Shown here one piece after another: positions 22,621 to 33,672 of a DNA stretch of 64,000 nt. The notes under the pieces are model-generated. The model did no database searches. It was not told the origin of the DNA and saw only the letters and a program-made list of their open reading frames with translations. This stretch comes from Gentiana macrophylla (lineage: Eukaryota; Streptophyta; Magnoliopsida; Gentianales; Gentianaceae): NCBI GenBank assembly GCA_026214975.1, contig CM047808.1, positions 6,933,262 through 6,997,261 of the forward strand. The letters run 5' to 3'. Position 1 is the stretch's first letter. Every line of letters begins with the position of its first letter. The translations under genes were made by a program, and so were the position numbers.

Positions 22621-24185
22621 TGTTAAGGGTGATTTTATATGATTTATTACGATATAATTTATATCAATTTCCCCCATATGTGGATGTTTTTCATAGAAAT
22701 CGAGCTTTATATTGAAATATTGAGCAAGTGATGTTTTTAATGGGTTAGTTGCAAAATTGTATGATTTATGTGTAAAATTGATGGTTTTATGTTTATTTGG
22801 AAGATACTACATTTTGAAATGTGTTTGATGTATTGTAGATACACAATTTCGACCAAAAAGAGGATTAAAAGAGGTTAACAATCAGATTAACGAAGAGGAG
22901 AAGAGATAAAGATGAAATCGATTTAAGATAAAGATGAGAAGATCGACTTTCAAGCAGCTGAACGTGCGTCCAGAATCTTCGTCCAGTAGACGGGCGTTTG
23001 ACTCATTGGACGGGCGTCCATCTTGATACAGAGCCTTGGGAATTTAGCTGAACGAGCGTCCAATTTAAAGAAGGACGGGCGTCTGATCATGACTCGGCCC
23101 GATTCGAAGTTTGTATGGAAGAGTGGACGGGCGTTCAAGGTTTCAGACGGGCGTCCAGTAGCCGCCTCAGCACAGCCGACTTTGATATCTATAAATACAG
23201 CTGCGTATTTCCACATTAGAGGGACCAATTACTCATTACTTTAAACCCTAATCTTAGGGGCGGATCAGGCTGCGTTTTTACATACTTTTACTTCAGTTTT
23301 ATGCACTTAAATCCTAGATTAAATTAGTTAGTTTTATGTTCTTTTCTTCAACAATTTCAAGCTTTCAAGAGGATGCTTAGAGGCTAAAAGCCCTTGAACG
23401 AGCGTTGTGAAGCCTATCCGTCAACTATTCAGATTCGAATCTTGATTAATTTGTGAGTTTTTAATACAAGTTGTTTCTTTATCATGATTTGAATGTTTAT
23501 TGCAATTATATCGAAAGATGTGCATGCTTGATTGTTTTACTTTGATGAAAGTCATGTAAACCCTAGATCCCCATGATAAAAGAATAGTTATTTGATCTAT
23601 ATAACGAGAGTTAATAGGTTAGATTTCTAGATTAGGAACGTTAAAGTTCGCATCTTTGGTTAGAAAAAGCGTTAATCTTAGATCGAAAGATAGAGATTAA
23701 TAGATGAACTATCTAAGAAATTAGGGTTCGTACTTTAGATGAGGTGAATCACAACTTGGTTAGAAGTCACGAATTAATCTGAATAGGAACTGAATGTTGA
23801 TAGGATAGGTGGATCAATTGCTCGTTTGTCCGTTATAATTTGATTTAAAACCCCTTGAACTTGAGTTGTTTAGTTAGTTAATCTTTTATTGCATATTAGG
23901 ATTAGTTTAGATAATTAGTTCGCAACCCGTATCTTTCCTGGCTTTAGATCTTATCTTCTGTCCAGTTTTACGTTCTCGTTACCTTTGTTCAATTTTGTTC
24001 GTTTTATTTTCTGTTTAGTTTAGTATTCGTGACATAGGTTAGTTGGAACAAAAACTAGGATTAGCAACCTCCGATTCCCCGTAAGATCGACCCGGTAGTA
24101 ACCTATATTACGATCCTTACACTTGAGGTAACCGGATTTATAAATATTATTACTTGTTTTTTTTCATTAGATAAAATCCGTGACA
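22621..24185 (+). repeat. Element A 3' LTR
   Basis: 1565 bp, TGTTAAGGGTG... to ...CCGTGACA, followed by TTAGA (24186-24190). It carries the same word array (22966-23165) and TATA box as the 5' LTR. The minus ORF at 22950 and plus ORF at 23023 are by-products of the GC-rich array. Confidence 0.95.
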
Positions 24186-24190
24186 TTAGA

Positions 24191-25262
24191 CTTGGGCTCT
24201 GAGTGGGGGAACACTTGTTGTTGCCAATTGCTTTGATCTTGACCCCACGGAGAATAAGGATAGTTACTCCTCCCACCATTGTATGTTGGTGCATAGTTGT
24301 GGCTATATTGGAATTGATTCTCATCACTTGCACCATAATTGTTATAAGTATTCCATTGGTGGGATGAATAACCTCCATTGCACTGAGTCTCATAATGGTT
24401 TCCACCACAATACGAACATCTCACTTGAATGTGATTAAATCCATGTCCATATGACCTCTCATCAGTTGATGGCATACGAGCATCGGATCCCAAGAAAGAT
24501 GAATCCATTAAGCTTGACACTTCTACTTCCGGGGGACCACTAAGTTGAGTGCCGGATCTTAAATTCATATCACTGACCTCTTCTTCACCATAAGGGATTG
24601 TGGGAACTAGATCAGTGCATTGGCCTTGGTCAGCTACTTGTCCGAGCTGTCTCTCAAGATTCTTAAGTGTACTAAGAAGGAATTGGAAATTATCATTTTG
24701 CTCCTTCTGATAGGCGTCCAATTTAGCTTCAAAATCACTAGATTGAGGGGGTCCTTGAGAGTTATGAAAGTTTTGTGGAACAAATTGGCTAGACCGACTT
24801 TGAAACATAGGATTTGGATTGTTCGGCCAGTTCTGGTTGAACCTCTGATTCTGATTAGGAAAATTCATATTATGGTTCTGATTGAAGTTCGGATTTTGAT
24901 TAAAACCCTGATTTTGAAAATTGCTTTGGCCAGAGAAGTGATTGTTGAATCTCTGATTTTGCTAGCCAATGAAAGCATTAACTTCAGCGTTCTGTCCACC
25001 CATAGGACAGAAACGAGCGGTATGTCCCACATTATCACATGTCCGCACGTGGATCGGGTGAAGCGCATCACGATTCGGGCGGTATTGACTTGATACGCAG
25101 GAGTGGAAACAAACTGACACTGGACAACCACATGGCCAGGTTGACAGCAACTTTCACAGAACAGAACATGAGATTTCTGTGGAAATGACTGGTTCTGATT
25201 CATAGGATTAGAGGATATTGTGAGAGCTGCCACCTGCTGTTGCAGCATGGCGATCTAATTTT
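24191..25262 (-). pseudogene. Element B gag, zinc-knuckle part
   Basis: In minus order from about 25262: a Met/Gln-rich stretch (AMLQQQVAALTI), a CX2CX4HX4C knuckle (CESCCQPGHVVVQC), a second knuckle in another frame (CDNVGHTARFC), an Asn/Gln/Phe-rich tail, LKNLERQLGQVADQGQCTDL, and a further CX2CX3HX4C motif (CSYCGGNHYETQC) followed by a Tyr/Asn-rich segment up to the A insertion. The capsid domain expected upstream is absent: A's gag begins about 900 bases earlier relative to the knuckles. At least two frameshifts are present. The gene continues at 10229 on the other side of A. Confidence 0.75.
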
Positions 25263-25667
25263 GCATATTCACCTCCTCAATCCTAGGTGGAGGATTAGAT
25301 GACAATTTTTTTTTTAATTTTTTTTATTTTTGCAAGACAAAAATAAAAATAAACAATTAGAAACCCTAAGGTATAATCTTTTAATTAAATTCGATAAATA
25401 AAAACTAAACTAAACTAACTTGAAACAGGTTCGAAAAACGAAAAATGAACAGAACAGAAAACTGTAGGACTAATACATAACAGCAACAGAGAAAAGAAAG
25501 ATTTTTTTTTAAACACTCGGTCGACCGAGTGTCAGGGTTCGGTCGACCGAACGATTTTTTTTTTCATTTTTTTATTTTTACGTAAACAGAAACACTACAG
25601 GCACCTACCTACAAAAAATTAATAACAAAAACTAGACAACCGTACCGATTCCCCGGCAACGGCGCCA
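25263..25667 (-). other. Element B leader and tRNA-Asp primer binding site
   Basis: The primer site (minus TGGCGCCGTTGCCGGGGA) is at 25650-25667, six bases from the LTR. The leader carries CTCGGTCGACCGAG at about 25516-25530 and TTCGGTCGACCGAA at about 25538-25551, the same palindromic word as in B's LTR. The remainder is A/T-rich. The gag capsid region that should start here is missing. Confidence 0.75.
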
Positions 25668-25673
25668 TAAACT

Positions 25674-27007
25674 TGTCTCGGATTTTATGCTAAGCAAAAT
25701 ATAACAAGTAATAAAAGAAATCCGATTTACCCCAAGTGCAGGGAATCGTAGTTTGTCTAGTTTGATTAATTTTCCTAAAGTTGTCACGAGAAGTAAAAAG
25801 TCCTATCCTAATTGAAAGACTACAACTAAAATAACAAAACAAAATGAACTAGTAATGAAACCAATAAAGTTAAACTGGACAGAAGATTAAAAATCTAAAG
25901 CCAGTGAAGATAATTTATGAACCGAATAACGAAAATAATTCTATTCTATAAACTAAAACTCAATAGAAATTATAAGATTACTATGATAATAACAAATAAT
26001 TTTTTTCAATAAATTTAACAACGAACAAGCAATGATCCACCGATCCCGCAACCCTCAATTTCTTCTCTAAGGTTGGCTAGTGATGATTTAATAAAAATTG
26101 TGGTTCACCTATCATAAGTATGAATTTCTAATCTCTTAGAAAAATTAAGCTTATCAATCTTTTTCATCTATCGATTCAAAAGATTAACACTTTAATTATC
26201 AAGGTGTGAAATTTATTCAATCTCGTAACCTAGATATTCAACCTAACAACTATCGCTAATTAGATTAAAAATCTAATCTTAACTATGGTGATCTAGGTTT
26301 AACAATCAATTCTCATCAAATATTAAACAATCAGTATGCAAAACATCCATCGATAAAATTGCATAACAACAAATTAAACATAGGAAAGATACAATCTTAT
26401 TAAAACTCACAAACAATCAAAAAGAGTAGAAATCAAGTTGCTGCAACGATCGGTTTCACAGAGCTCGTTCAAATCGGCCTCAGCCTCTGACCATCCTCAG
26501 ACCGAACGAAATAAATACAAAAAAAAATAATAATATGGCTCGGTCGACCGAGCAGGGGCACTCGGTCGACAGAGTGAACCTCTCTTTTTTTTTTTGATTT
26601 TTTGTGCCGTCTCTTTTCCCAGATGATTTCTTGTGTCTTGCTTCCAATGACTGCCCCCTTTTATGCTTGTTCTGCCGACCTAGGATAATTATTAACCTTT
26701 TTTTCTTTTCTTTTAAAAATAAAACCCTAAACCCTAATAAAAATATAAAACCCAATTTCGCCCTTCTGTTTAATCTCCAAATAAATGTTGCTTCTTTTAA
26801 TTCCTTCAGCTCTTTGACTCATTCCACGACATGCGTTCGTTGTACCTACAATAATAAAAACGTGCAAAGTGTAACATCACATATATAAATAGGTAATTGC
26901 TAATAAAATCACGTAAATAACCCGACTTTGCACTTTAATAATTTCCACATTCATTTGCTTAATAATTCTATTAAACACTTAATTTTCTATAAAAATTAAT
27001 AAAATAC
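25674..27007 (-). repeat. Element B 5' LTR, truncated at its outer end
   Basis: Matches 6051-7423 throughout, including the CTCGGTCGACCGAG words (26537-26575; one copy is altered to GTCGACAGAG). Identity stops after ATAAAATAC at 27007; the last 54 bp present in the left copy are replaced by element C pol. Confidence 0.88.
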
Positions 27008-29911
27008 GAAAGATTTTGGCAACGGTCTTCCATGGATTGAAATGGCCACCAGTGGGGCCACTATGACATTGCTCAATAATATCCTGTTGCTCGCATTCAG
27101 GGACACACCGGCGAAGTAACCCATCCTTGCAGATCTTGAATAGATATGGTTCTTCCCAGACATAATACTTTAGATCAGAGAAGAACTTCTTCTTCTCCTG
27201 GTAAGAAAATTCGGGATTCAAATAGCTAGAATGAAGGTAATTGACAATCGAAGCATACCAAGGGGGGTCGGGGGTGTGGACATCCATATTCATAATGCTC
27301 TCGAAGGGATAATAAAGATCAATGTCCGAGGGATTTTCCTCAGCTACTGGTAATACTCTCGAAATATGGTCCGCTACGGTGTTCTCACTACCCCTTATAT
27401 CCTTGATGTGAACATCGAATTCTTGTAGTGTAAGAATCCACCTCAGATCTTGGTTTAGCATCCTTCTTGTTCATCAAGTAACGCATAGCATTTGCATGAT
27501 CGATCCATACAATTACCTTGGCACCAAGCAAATAGCTGCGGAACTTATCCATGGAAAACACAACCGCTAACAGTTCCTTTTCCGTAGTTGTGTAGTTTGC
27601 TTGGGCTAGATTCAAGGTATGACTCGCGTATGAAATAGGTTGGAATTTACCATTAATCCTTTGCCCTAATACAGCTCCAACAGCGTAGTTGGAGGCATCA
27701 CACATTAGTTCGAATGGAATGTTCCAATCCGGGGAGATCAGGATAGGAGCTGAGGTCAAACGCTGTTTTAGCTCTTTGAAGGCACCTTGACAGTCATTAT
27801 CGAAATTAAAGGTGACATCATCTTTCAGTAAAGTTGATAAAGGTTTAGATATTTTTGAAAAATCTTTTATAAACCTCCTGTAGAACCCCACATGACCAAG
27901 GAAACTTCTTACTTCCTTCGTGTTTCTGGGGTAATTCATCTTTTCAATAGTTTCTACCTTAGCTTTATCAACCTCTATGCCTTTAGCGGAAATCTTGTGA
28001 CCTAAAACAATCCCTTCCGGTCACCATAAGATGGCACTTTTCGATTGAGAATCAAGTTCTTTCCACACACCTTTGCAAGATTTCATCTAGATTTTTAAGA
28101 CAGTCCGTAAATGATGTGCGAACACCGAGAAGTCGTCCATGAACACCTCCATGCATTTCTCTACAAGTCCATCAAAGATAGCCAACATACATCTTTGAAA
28201 TGTAGTGGTGCATTACAAAGTCAAAGGGCATTCGCTTATAAGGCGAAAGTACCATAAGGCGAGGTGAAGGTTGTTTTCTCTTGATCTTACGGGTCAATAG
28301 GGATTTGGAAATAACTGAATAACCGCCCGTAAAGCAAGAGAATTCATGCCCGCCAAACGTTCCAACATTTGGTCTATAAAGGGAGAGGAAATGGTCTTTT
28401 AAGGTCACCTCGTTTAGCTTCCTATAGTCTATCTGGACTCTGCACCCGAGTGACTAATCGACGGCTACCTCTTCACCTTTGTCATTCTTTTCAATTGTAA
28501 TACCTCCTTTTAGGTAGGTACTACGAGTGTGGGACACCCAATCGCTATCGCCTATCGCATAAATAATCCCCATATCCAACAGCTTAATGATCTCTTTCTT
28601 TACCACTTCCTGCATATGTGGGTTTAAACGTCTCTGTGGTTGTCTTATACGCTTTGCACCTTCTTCAGTTCTTATCTTATGCATACATATGTCAGGAGAT
28701 ATTCCTCTTATATCACCTATCTGCCAACCGAAAGCTCTCGCATTTTTCTTTAGAACATCAATTAACTCAGCTTCTTCTTCCGCTGACAGTTTAGATGAGA
28801 TAATCAGAGGTAAGCGCTCACCTTCTCTCAAGAAGATATACTTCAAATGCTGAGGTAGAGGTTTTAGAACAAGGTCCTCAGGAGGTTCCTCTAAGCTGGT
28901 CTTGGCTTCTCCTTGTTTTAGATCTTCCTTAGTGATAGGGGCTAAAACTCTTGCCTCAAGCAAATCGACTTCTTCTGAGGGGGAGAGAGTTCTTTCAGAG
29001 AGCACTGGGTCCTCTTCAGCAAGCTCTTCTCCATAGGCAGCCTCTAGCTCGTCCAGAGTGTAGTCTGTGAAATCATCTGACGTTTCAATCACAAAACCAG
29101 AGGGGTTTTCAGAAGGTGCACTAAGAGCTTTAACTACACTGTAGCGTACTTCCTCATCTCCAACGCGTAAGGTGACAAATCCTGCAACGCAATCTATGGA
29201 CGCTCTAGCAGTAGATAGGAAAGGTCGTCCCAGGAGGAGGGGGGTATCTTCTTCTTTAGTATCTAAGACATACCAATCCACAGGAAATGTAAATCTGTCT
29301 ACTTGGACCAGAAGGTCTCTAAGCACTCCGTCGGCTCTCTTGAAAGAACTATCTGCAAGCTGGATACTTATGGGGGTAGGTTCCAATAGATGGTCAAGGT
29401 GTAGTCTCTGCGCAGATAGAGACATCAAACTAATGGATGCTCCTAAATCACACGAGAATTTGGGAAGCTTAAATCCTTGATTTTCGAGTTAAGACAAATT
29501 TTCCCGGATCGCGCTTTCAGAATTCTCTCCGTCGCGATAATGAGCATTCTTCTCCCAATCTTTTCTCCATTTCGCCCAACTTCTTCTTGAAGAAACGACA
29601 TCCTTCACAAACTTGGCGTACTTAGGCATTTCAACCAATACTTCGGATAAAGGCAAATTTACTTGGGTGTTTCTTAGTAGGTTGAGTACTTTATCATACT
29701 TCTTGTCTTCAGATAAAGAAATGTTTTGCTTCCTTGGTGGAAATGGGAGCTTATTCAGTTCTTCTTCGGAGAAGACTTTCCTGGGGGAGGAAGCTTGTAT
29801 AGCTTTGTCCTCAAGATCTTTCCACCTCACCACTTTTTCAGTCTTTTCAATCGTCAGGGGATCATCCGCCTGAGTGACTTTCTCAGGTTCATCAATTTGG
29901 TTTTCAATCAC
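27008..29911 (-). pseudogene. Element C pol (protease, RT, RNase H, integrase zinc domain), broken
   Basis: Pieces in minus order: linker 29911-29489 (RWKDLEDKAIQASS); protease and RT start 29428-28454 (LLLGRPFLSTA, then [13 protein letters not shown]), reading through the place where A has its protease/RT frameshift, with the DLGAS box damaged near 29440; RT centre with frame changes 28453-27940, including MDDFSVF at about 28128-28150; RT end and RNase H 27939-27388 ([14 protein letters not shown]); integrase zinc domain 27461-27008 ([12 protein letters not shown]). The chain ends at the junction with B's LTR. At least five frameshifts or stops. Confidence 0.85.
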
Positions 29912-30012
29912 CCGAAATCTCTCTCCAGCTTCAATCTCATTTTCATCTTTCTCTTCATCCAGGTCAGGGGACTGCGATTCTTCCCCTCCTACCGAATCAG
30001 GGGTAGGAGGGT

Positions 30013-31788
30013 TTACTCGTTTCCCTGGTTCTGTCTGTAACTAGGGTGTTGTTGCAATTGTGTACCGGATCTCAAATTCATAGCATTGGACTCCTCTTGT
30101 CCATAGGGAGTAGTGGGTGCGAACTCTGAACAGTGGTTTGTTCTTGCTTCAACTTGGGCTGCATGCCCACTTTTAGGATTCTTTTCTGTAAAACTCGGTA
30201 GGCGACTTGGGGGTGCAGCGGCTAGTTGTTCAACTATCTCATCTGCTTGTCTTTCTAAGTTCTTCATCGTCCTCTGTTGCTCTTCATACTCTGCCCTTGT
30301 AGGGGTGGCACCATAAGTTGAAGACCCTTGAGGGTTCTGAGAACCCGAGGAGTCCTGATCAGGGCGGTTCTGCTGTGAGTTTTGATTAGCGGGCCAGGTT
30401 GGATTCGTTTTCGGTTGAGAATTTGAACTTTGACTCGAGTTGGGGTGTTGGTAGTAGGCATTGCGAGTGGTATTCTGTCCCGAATTTTGACTATAGCCCG
30501 AATTCTGAGTGCGGTTTTGGTCGAACCACGATTCTCGAACATAATTTCTATTCAGTTGTAGTTCGACCTTGAGAGTTATTCGGTTTGAAAATCTCTGGTT
30601 TTTTGCGGGCGGAAGAATTGTATCTCTCATTCCCACCATTCAAAGGGCATATTGTAGAGATGTGACCCTAAGTCCACAGGTATAACAGTTTACGGAATCA
30701 TACTGCCTTGTTTGTTGAGCAGCATTGACTTGAAAACCGGGGTAGAGTGTGATGCGGTGGTGGTTCTTGATGTGACGATCGATAATGATTATCGCAAGAG
30801 AATACTTGTGCATTCTCTGGAGAGAGGGTTGATTTTGATTTTTAGTCATGGTCAAAGCAGAAAGTTGAGCTGCGCAGGTTGCAATCATTTGACCATGATT
30901 ACGGTTGTTGACTTCTTCGATTTTAGTATGCAGGACCGTTGGTGATTGATCGTGGGTGCATAGTTGTACCTAGCTATATCTTCAAATAACTCCCACCCTT
31001 GCTGTGGGGTTTTCTTCAAGAAGACTCCTCCAGATGAGGAGTTGACCATCCCTTTAGTGGACTCATTCAAACCACTGAAGAAAGTATGGACCTTCCTCTG
31101 CAAATCCATTCCATGATGGGGGCACTTGTTAAGCAAAATTTTGAACCGCTTCCATGCTTCAAAGAAGGACTCATCACTCAGTTGATGAAAGTTTGAGATC
31201 TCATTAAGACATTGAGCTGTCTTAGACGGGGGAAAGTATTGGGCCAAAATTGACTTTCGAAGTGGGCCCAAGTTTGGATAGATTCGAAGGGAGAGATTTA
31301 AACCATTCCATTGCTTCTCCACGGAGTGAAAATGGAAATAGTTTCAGCTTAATGATGTCTTGACTGACATCCTTAATGCGAGTAGTATCGCATATACCCA
31401 GAAATACATAAAGATGCGTGTAGGGGTTCTCAGATTGATACCCATAGAAAGTTGATGCATGTTGCACCATCTGGATGAGGGCTGGTCTTATCTCAAACGG
31501 GGCTGTATAGGTAGGGATAACCACAGCCGAACGAATGTTCACATCACCGGGAGTGGCATAGTCTGCCAGGGTACGGTTGGCTTGAGCCATTGAGACAGTA
31601 ATTTCCTCCTCAAAGAAGAGGTTGGAGAAGAGATTATCTTCAGAAGAGTTTTCACTCGAACTCTCTTCGATTTCCTTTTCGGGAATCGGAACGGGCTCGG
31701 GAACTTTTCGTTTACGGTTTACTCGAACTACGTCTCGTTCAAGCTCAGGCTCAAAAATTAACTGTCCTTGTTTACTTCGTGTTTGCAT
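30013..31788 (-). pseudogene. Element C gag, broken
   Basis: ATG at 31788 (MQTRSKQG...), an acidic N-terminus, then the Retrotrans_gag capsid domain split by a frameshift near 31270 (FPFSLRGEAMEWFKSLPSN before; YFPPSKTAQCLNEI after). The downstream frame stops at about 30888; Asn/Gln-rich tail fragments continue to 30013. The zinc-knuckle region (about 30900-30640) is badly damaged. Order and sequence parallel gag of A. Confidence 0.85.
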
Positions 31789-32281
31789 ATAACGAAGTCA
31801 AACTACGGAGAGAAAGATAGGGTCAGATTTTGTTTAGGACACGAGGTGAAGCGAAACCTATAAAACAAAACTTAAAGAAATAAAAAAAAACTCAAGAAAA
31901 GAAAGGGAAACAAAATCTGTTTGAAGCAAAAACGGACGTCCAAGGTTATGGACGGGCGTCCGGGTGGAATTCGGACTGGACGGGCGTTTAGTGACTCAAA
32001 CGCTCGTCTGAGAGGCAGAATACCTGAACGGGCGTCCAAATATTATGGACGCTCGTTTGATTGAATAAAAATAGAATTGGATCGATAATTTCCAGCGGAC
32101 GGGCGTCCAAGGTTCCAGACGCTCGTTTGGTACCGGAAAAAACTAGAACAGAAGCAGAAATTGCAGAAAAGAAGCTACTAAGGGAAAACCTTAAACCCTA
32201 ACTAAAACAACAACGAATGATCTACCTAAACCTATGCTAAAAACACATAAAACCGTGCCAAGTTCCCCGGTAACGGCGCCA
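31789..32281 (-). other. Element C leader and primer binding site
   Basis: The primer site (minus TGGCGCCGTTACCGGGGA) is at 32264-32281. The leader holds about eight GGACGGGCGTCC-type words at 31930-32130, the same word class as A and D. No ORF. Confidence 0.75.
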
Positions 32282-32287
32282 AAAACT

Positions 32288-33672
32288 TGTGGTGGATTTT
32301 TGTAAATGAAACAAAAAGACAAGAAATAAAAATCCGGTTAGTCGCTCCAAGTGCAAAGCTTGTAGTAAAGCGGTTATTCCGGGTCGATCCCACGAGGAAC
32401 GTGAGGTTGAATGTGTTCTTAAGTTTAAGCAAAAAGTGTCACGAATAACAATTCTAGGTTTATCAAATAATGGGGAGAAAGGCAGACGAACAGGGATCCA
32501 CAATTCAAGATAGCAGTAAAAGCTTCTAACTTCCTACGCATGCAAATCAACTAAAGGCCAAGATTAACCTATACCCAATGCAAATTACTAATTTCTTAGA
32601 TAATTTGTTTATCAACTTTTATCAAAGATTGATTATTCAAGCACGATAGGCATAAATTCTTTCGAAGCTATTATCTAGGTTAACAATTTGATAACTTTCG
32701 TTTTCAGACAAATTGATTAAACTGATTACTATTGCGGTGATCTAGACTTGATTCAACTATCATCAAACGAATATCACAAGCTTTATCTATCGATGTCAAG
32801 CACAAAATAAACGCAGTAAAAATCTAACCTTCTGTTGATTGCAAACGCAGAAAAATTAAGAAAACCCAAACACTCCTTGAATTGCTTCACCCGTTCGTCC
32901 AACCCAGGGGTTTTAGCTACTCATAATAATCTCGAAATCAAAAAGTGGTTTTGATTGCATGAAAAAAAACAAAAACAGAAAGAATAAAGATGCTGCTGTA
33001 TTTCAAGATGAATTTTCGACTCTCTCAATATCTCTATATGTGTGTTTCTAGGTTTGGGGCGCTGCTGCTTAAATAGGAGAATAAGTCGGCTAGGTCAAAA
33101 ACTAGGTCGGTTGCGTTTTAGTCGGCCGTGGATGCCCGTCCACCCTTCTGGACGCTCGTCTGGTCTGCTTTGAACTTCGAGTCGGGCCGAATCTTCTTCA
33201 GACGCCCGTCCACCCCAGCGTCCACCCTGCGTCCAAACTTCCTGAATGTAACATATCCTCCTGGATGCCCGTCCATTTTATCAAACGCCCGTCCATCTGA
33301 ACGGGGCCATGGGACCTTCGTTCAATTTATTCGAATCGCGATTTTCTCATCTTTATCTCTTTTCCTCACTCCACTTGATCATTATCTCCTTCTTAAATCT
33401 TTATAGCTCGAGTTCTATCCCTTTTGATCATCATTTGAGCACAATAAACATACCTATAACACGTGGAAAACATCGCAAACTGTAGTAATATTCAAATAAT
33501 TATATTTCAACCATAGAATCACATAATTATACCAATATTGCGATTAAATCTATAAAAATATCGTTTGCTCAATATTCTAATAAAAGGACCAATTATTATG
33601 CAAATTATACAATATAGAGGGAAAAACATCGTGGAATATCGCCTTATAATTCATAGATTTTCACCCTTAACA
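32288..33672 (-). repeat. Element C 5' LTR
   Basis: 1385 bp, minus-strand ends TGTTAAGGGTG...CCACCACA. The word array is at 33128-33310, then in minus sense a TATA-like CTATTTAAG at about 33070-33079. The 3' mate is absent. The flanking base 33673 begins the PF04195-type gene, so C appears to have inserted there; the target repeat cannot be checked because the other end is lost. Confidence 0.85.

Larger units (their letters stand above)
10235..24185 (+). mobile_element. Element A: complete Athila-like Ty3/gypsy retrotransposon, nested in B
   Basis: 13951 bp with LTRs 10235-11807 and 22621-24185, TTAGA target duplication, tRNA-Asp primer site 11814-11831 and polypurine tract 22606-22620. Order: leader, gag, protease, RT, RNase H, integrase, small ORF, internal promoter-like site, ORF3, 3' noncoding module. 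Every coding part has at least one stop or frameshift, yet the LTRs are close to identical. The copy therefore either decayed quickly, or was already defective and was mobilised by proteins of an intact relative. Confidence 0.95.
6051..27007 (-). mobile_element. Element B: pol-less Athila-like retrotransposon (host of nested element A)
   Basis: Minus-strand element with 3' LTR 6051-7477, 3' noncoding module, coding remains at 9494-10229 and 24191-25262, leader, tRNA-Asp primer site 25650-25667 and 5' LTR 25674-27007. Element A sits inside its gag-like gene, with TTAGA on both sides. With A removed, B is about 7 kb. It retains the zinc-knuckle half of gag, lacks the gag N-terminal domain and shows no protease, RT or integrase, so it would need proteins from a relative. 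Its outer 5' end has lost about 54 bp at the junction with element C. Confidence 0.75.
27008..33672 (-). mobile_element. Element C: 5' part of an Athila-like retrotransposon
   Basis: Minus strand: LTR 32288-33672, primer site 32264-32281 (one mismatch to A's), leader with palindromic words, gag, protease, RT, RNase H and the integrase zinc domain, ending at 27008. The integrase core, ORF3 and 3' LTR are missing. Many frameshifts mark it as old. It is close to A in protein sequence but has a distinct LTR. Confidence 0.85.

Noticed and set aside
25516..25551. Restriction-modification or phage operator because of SalI-type palindromes
   Set aside because: The palindromes occur in LTR and leader of the same eukaryotic retroelement at family-typical positions.
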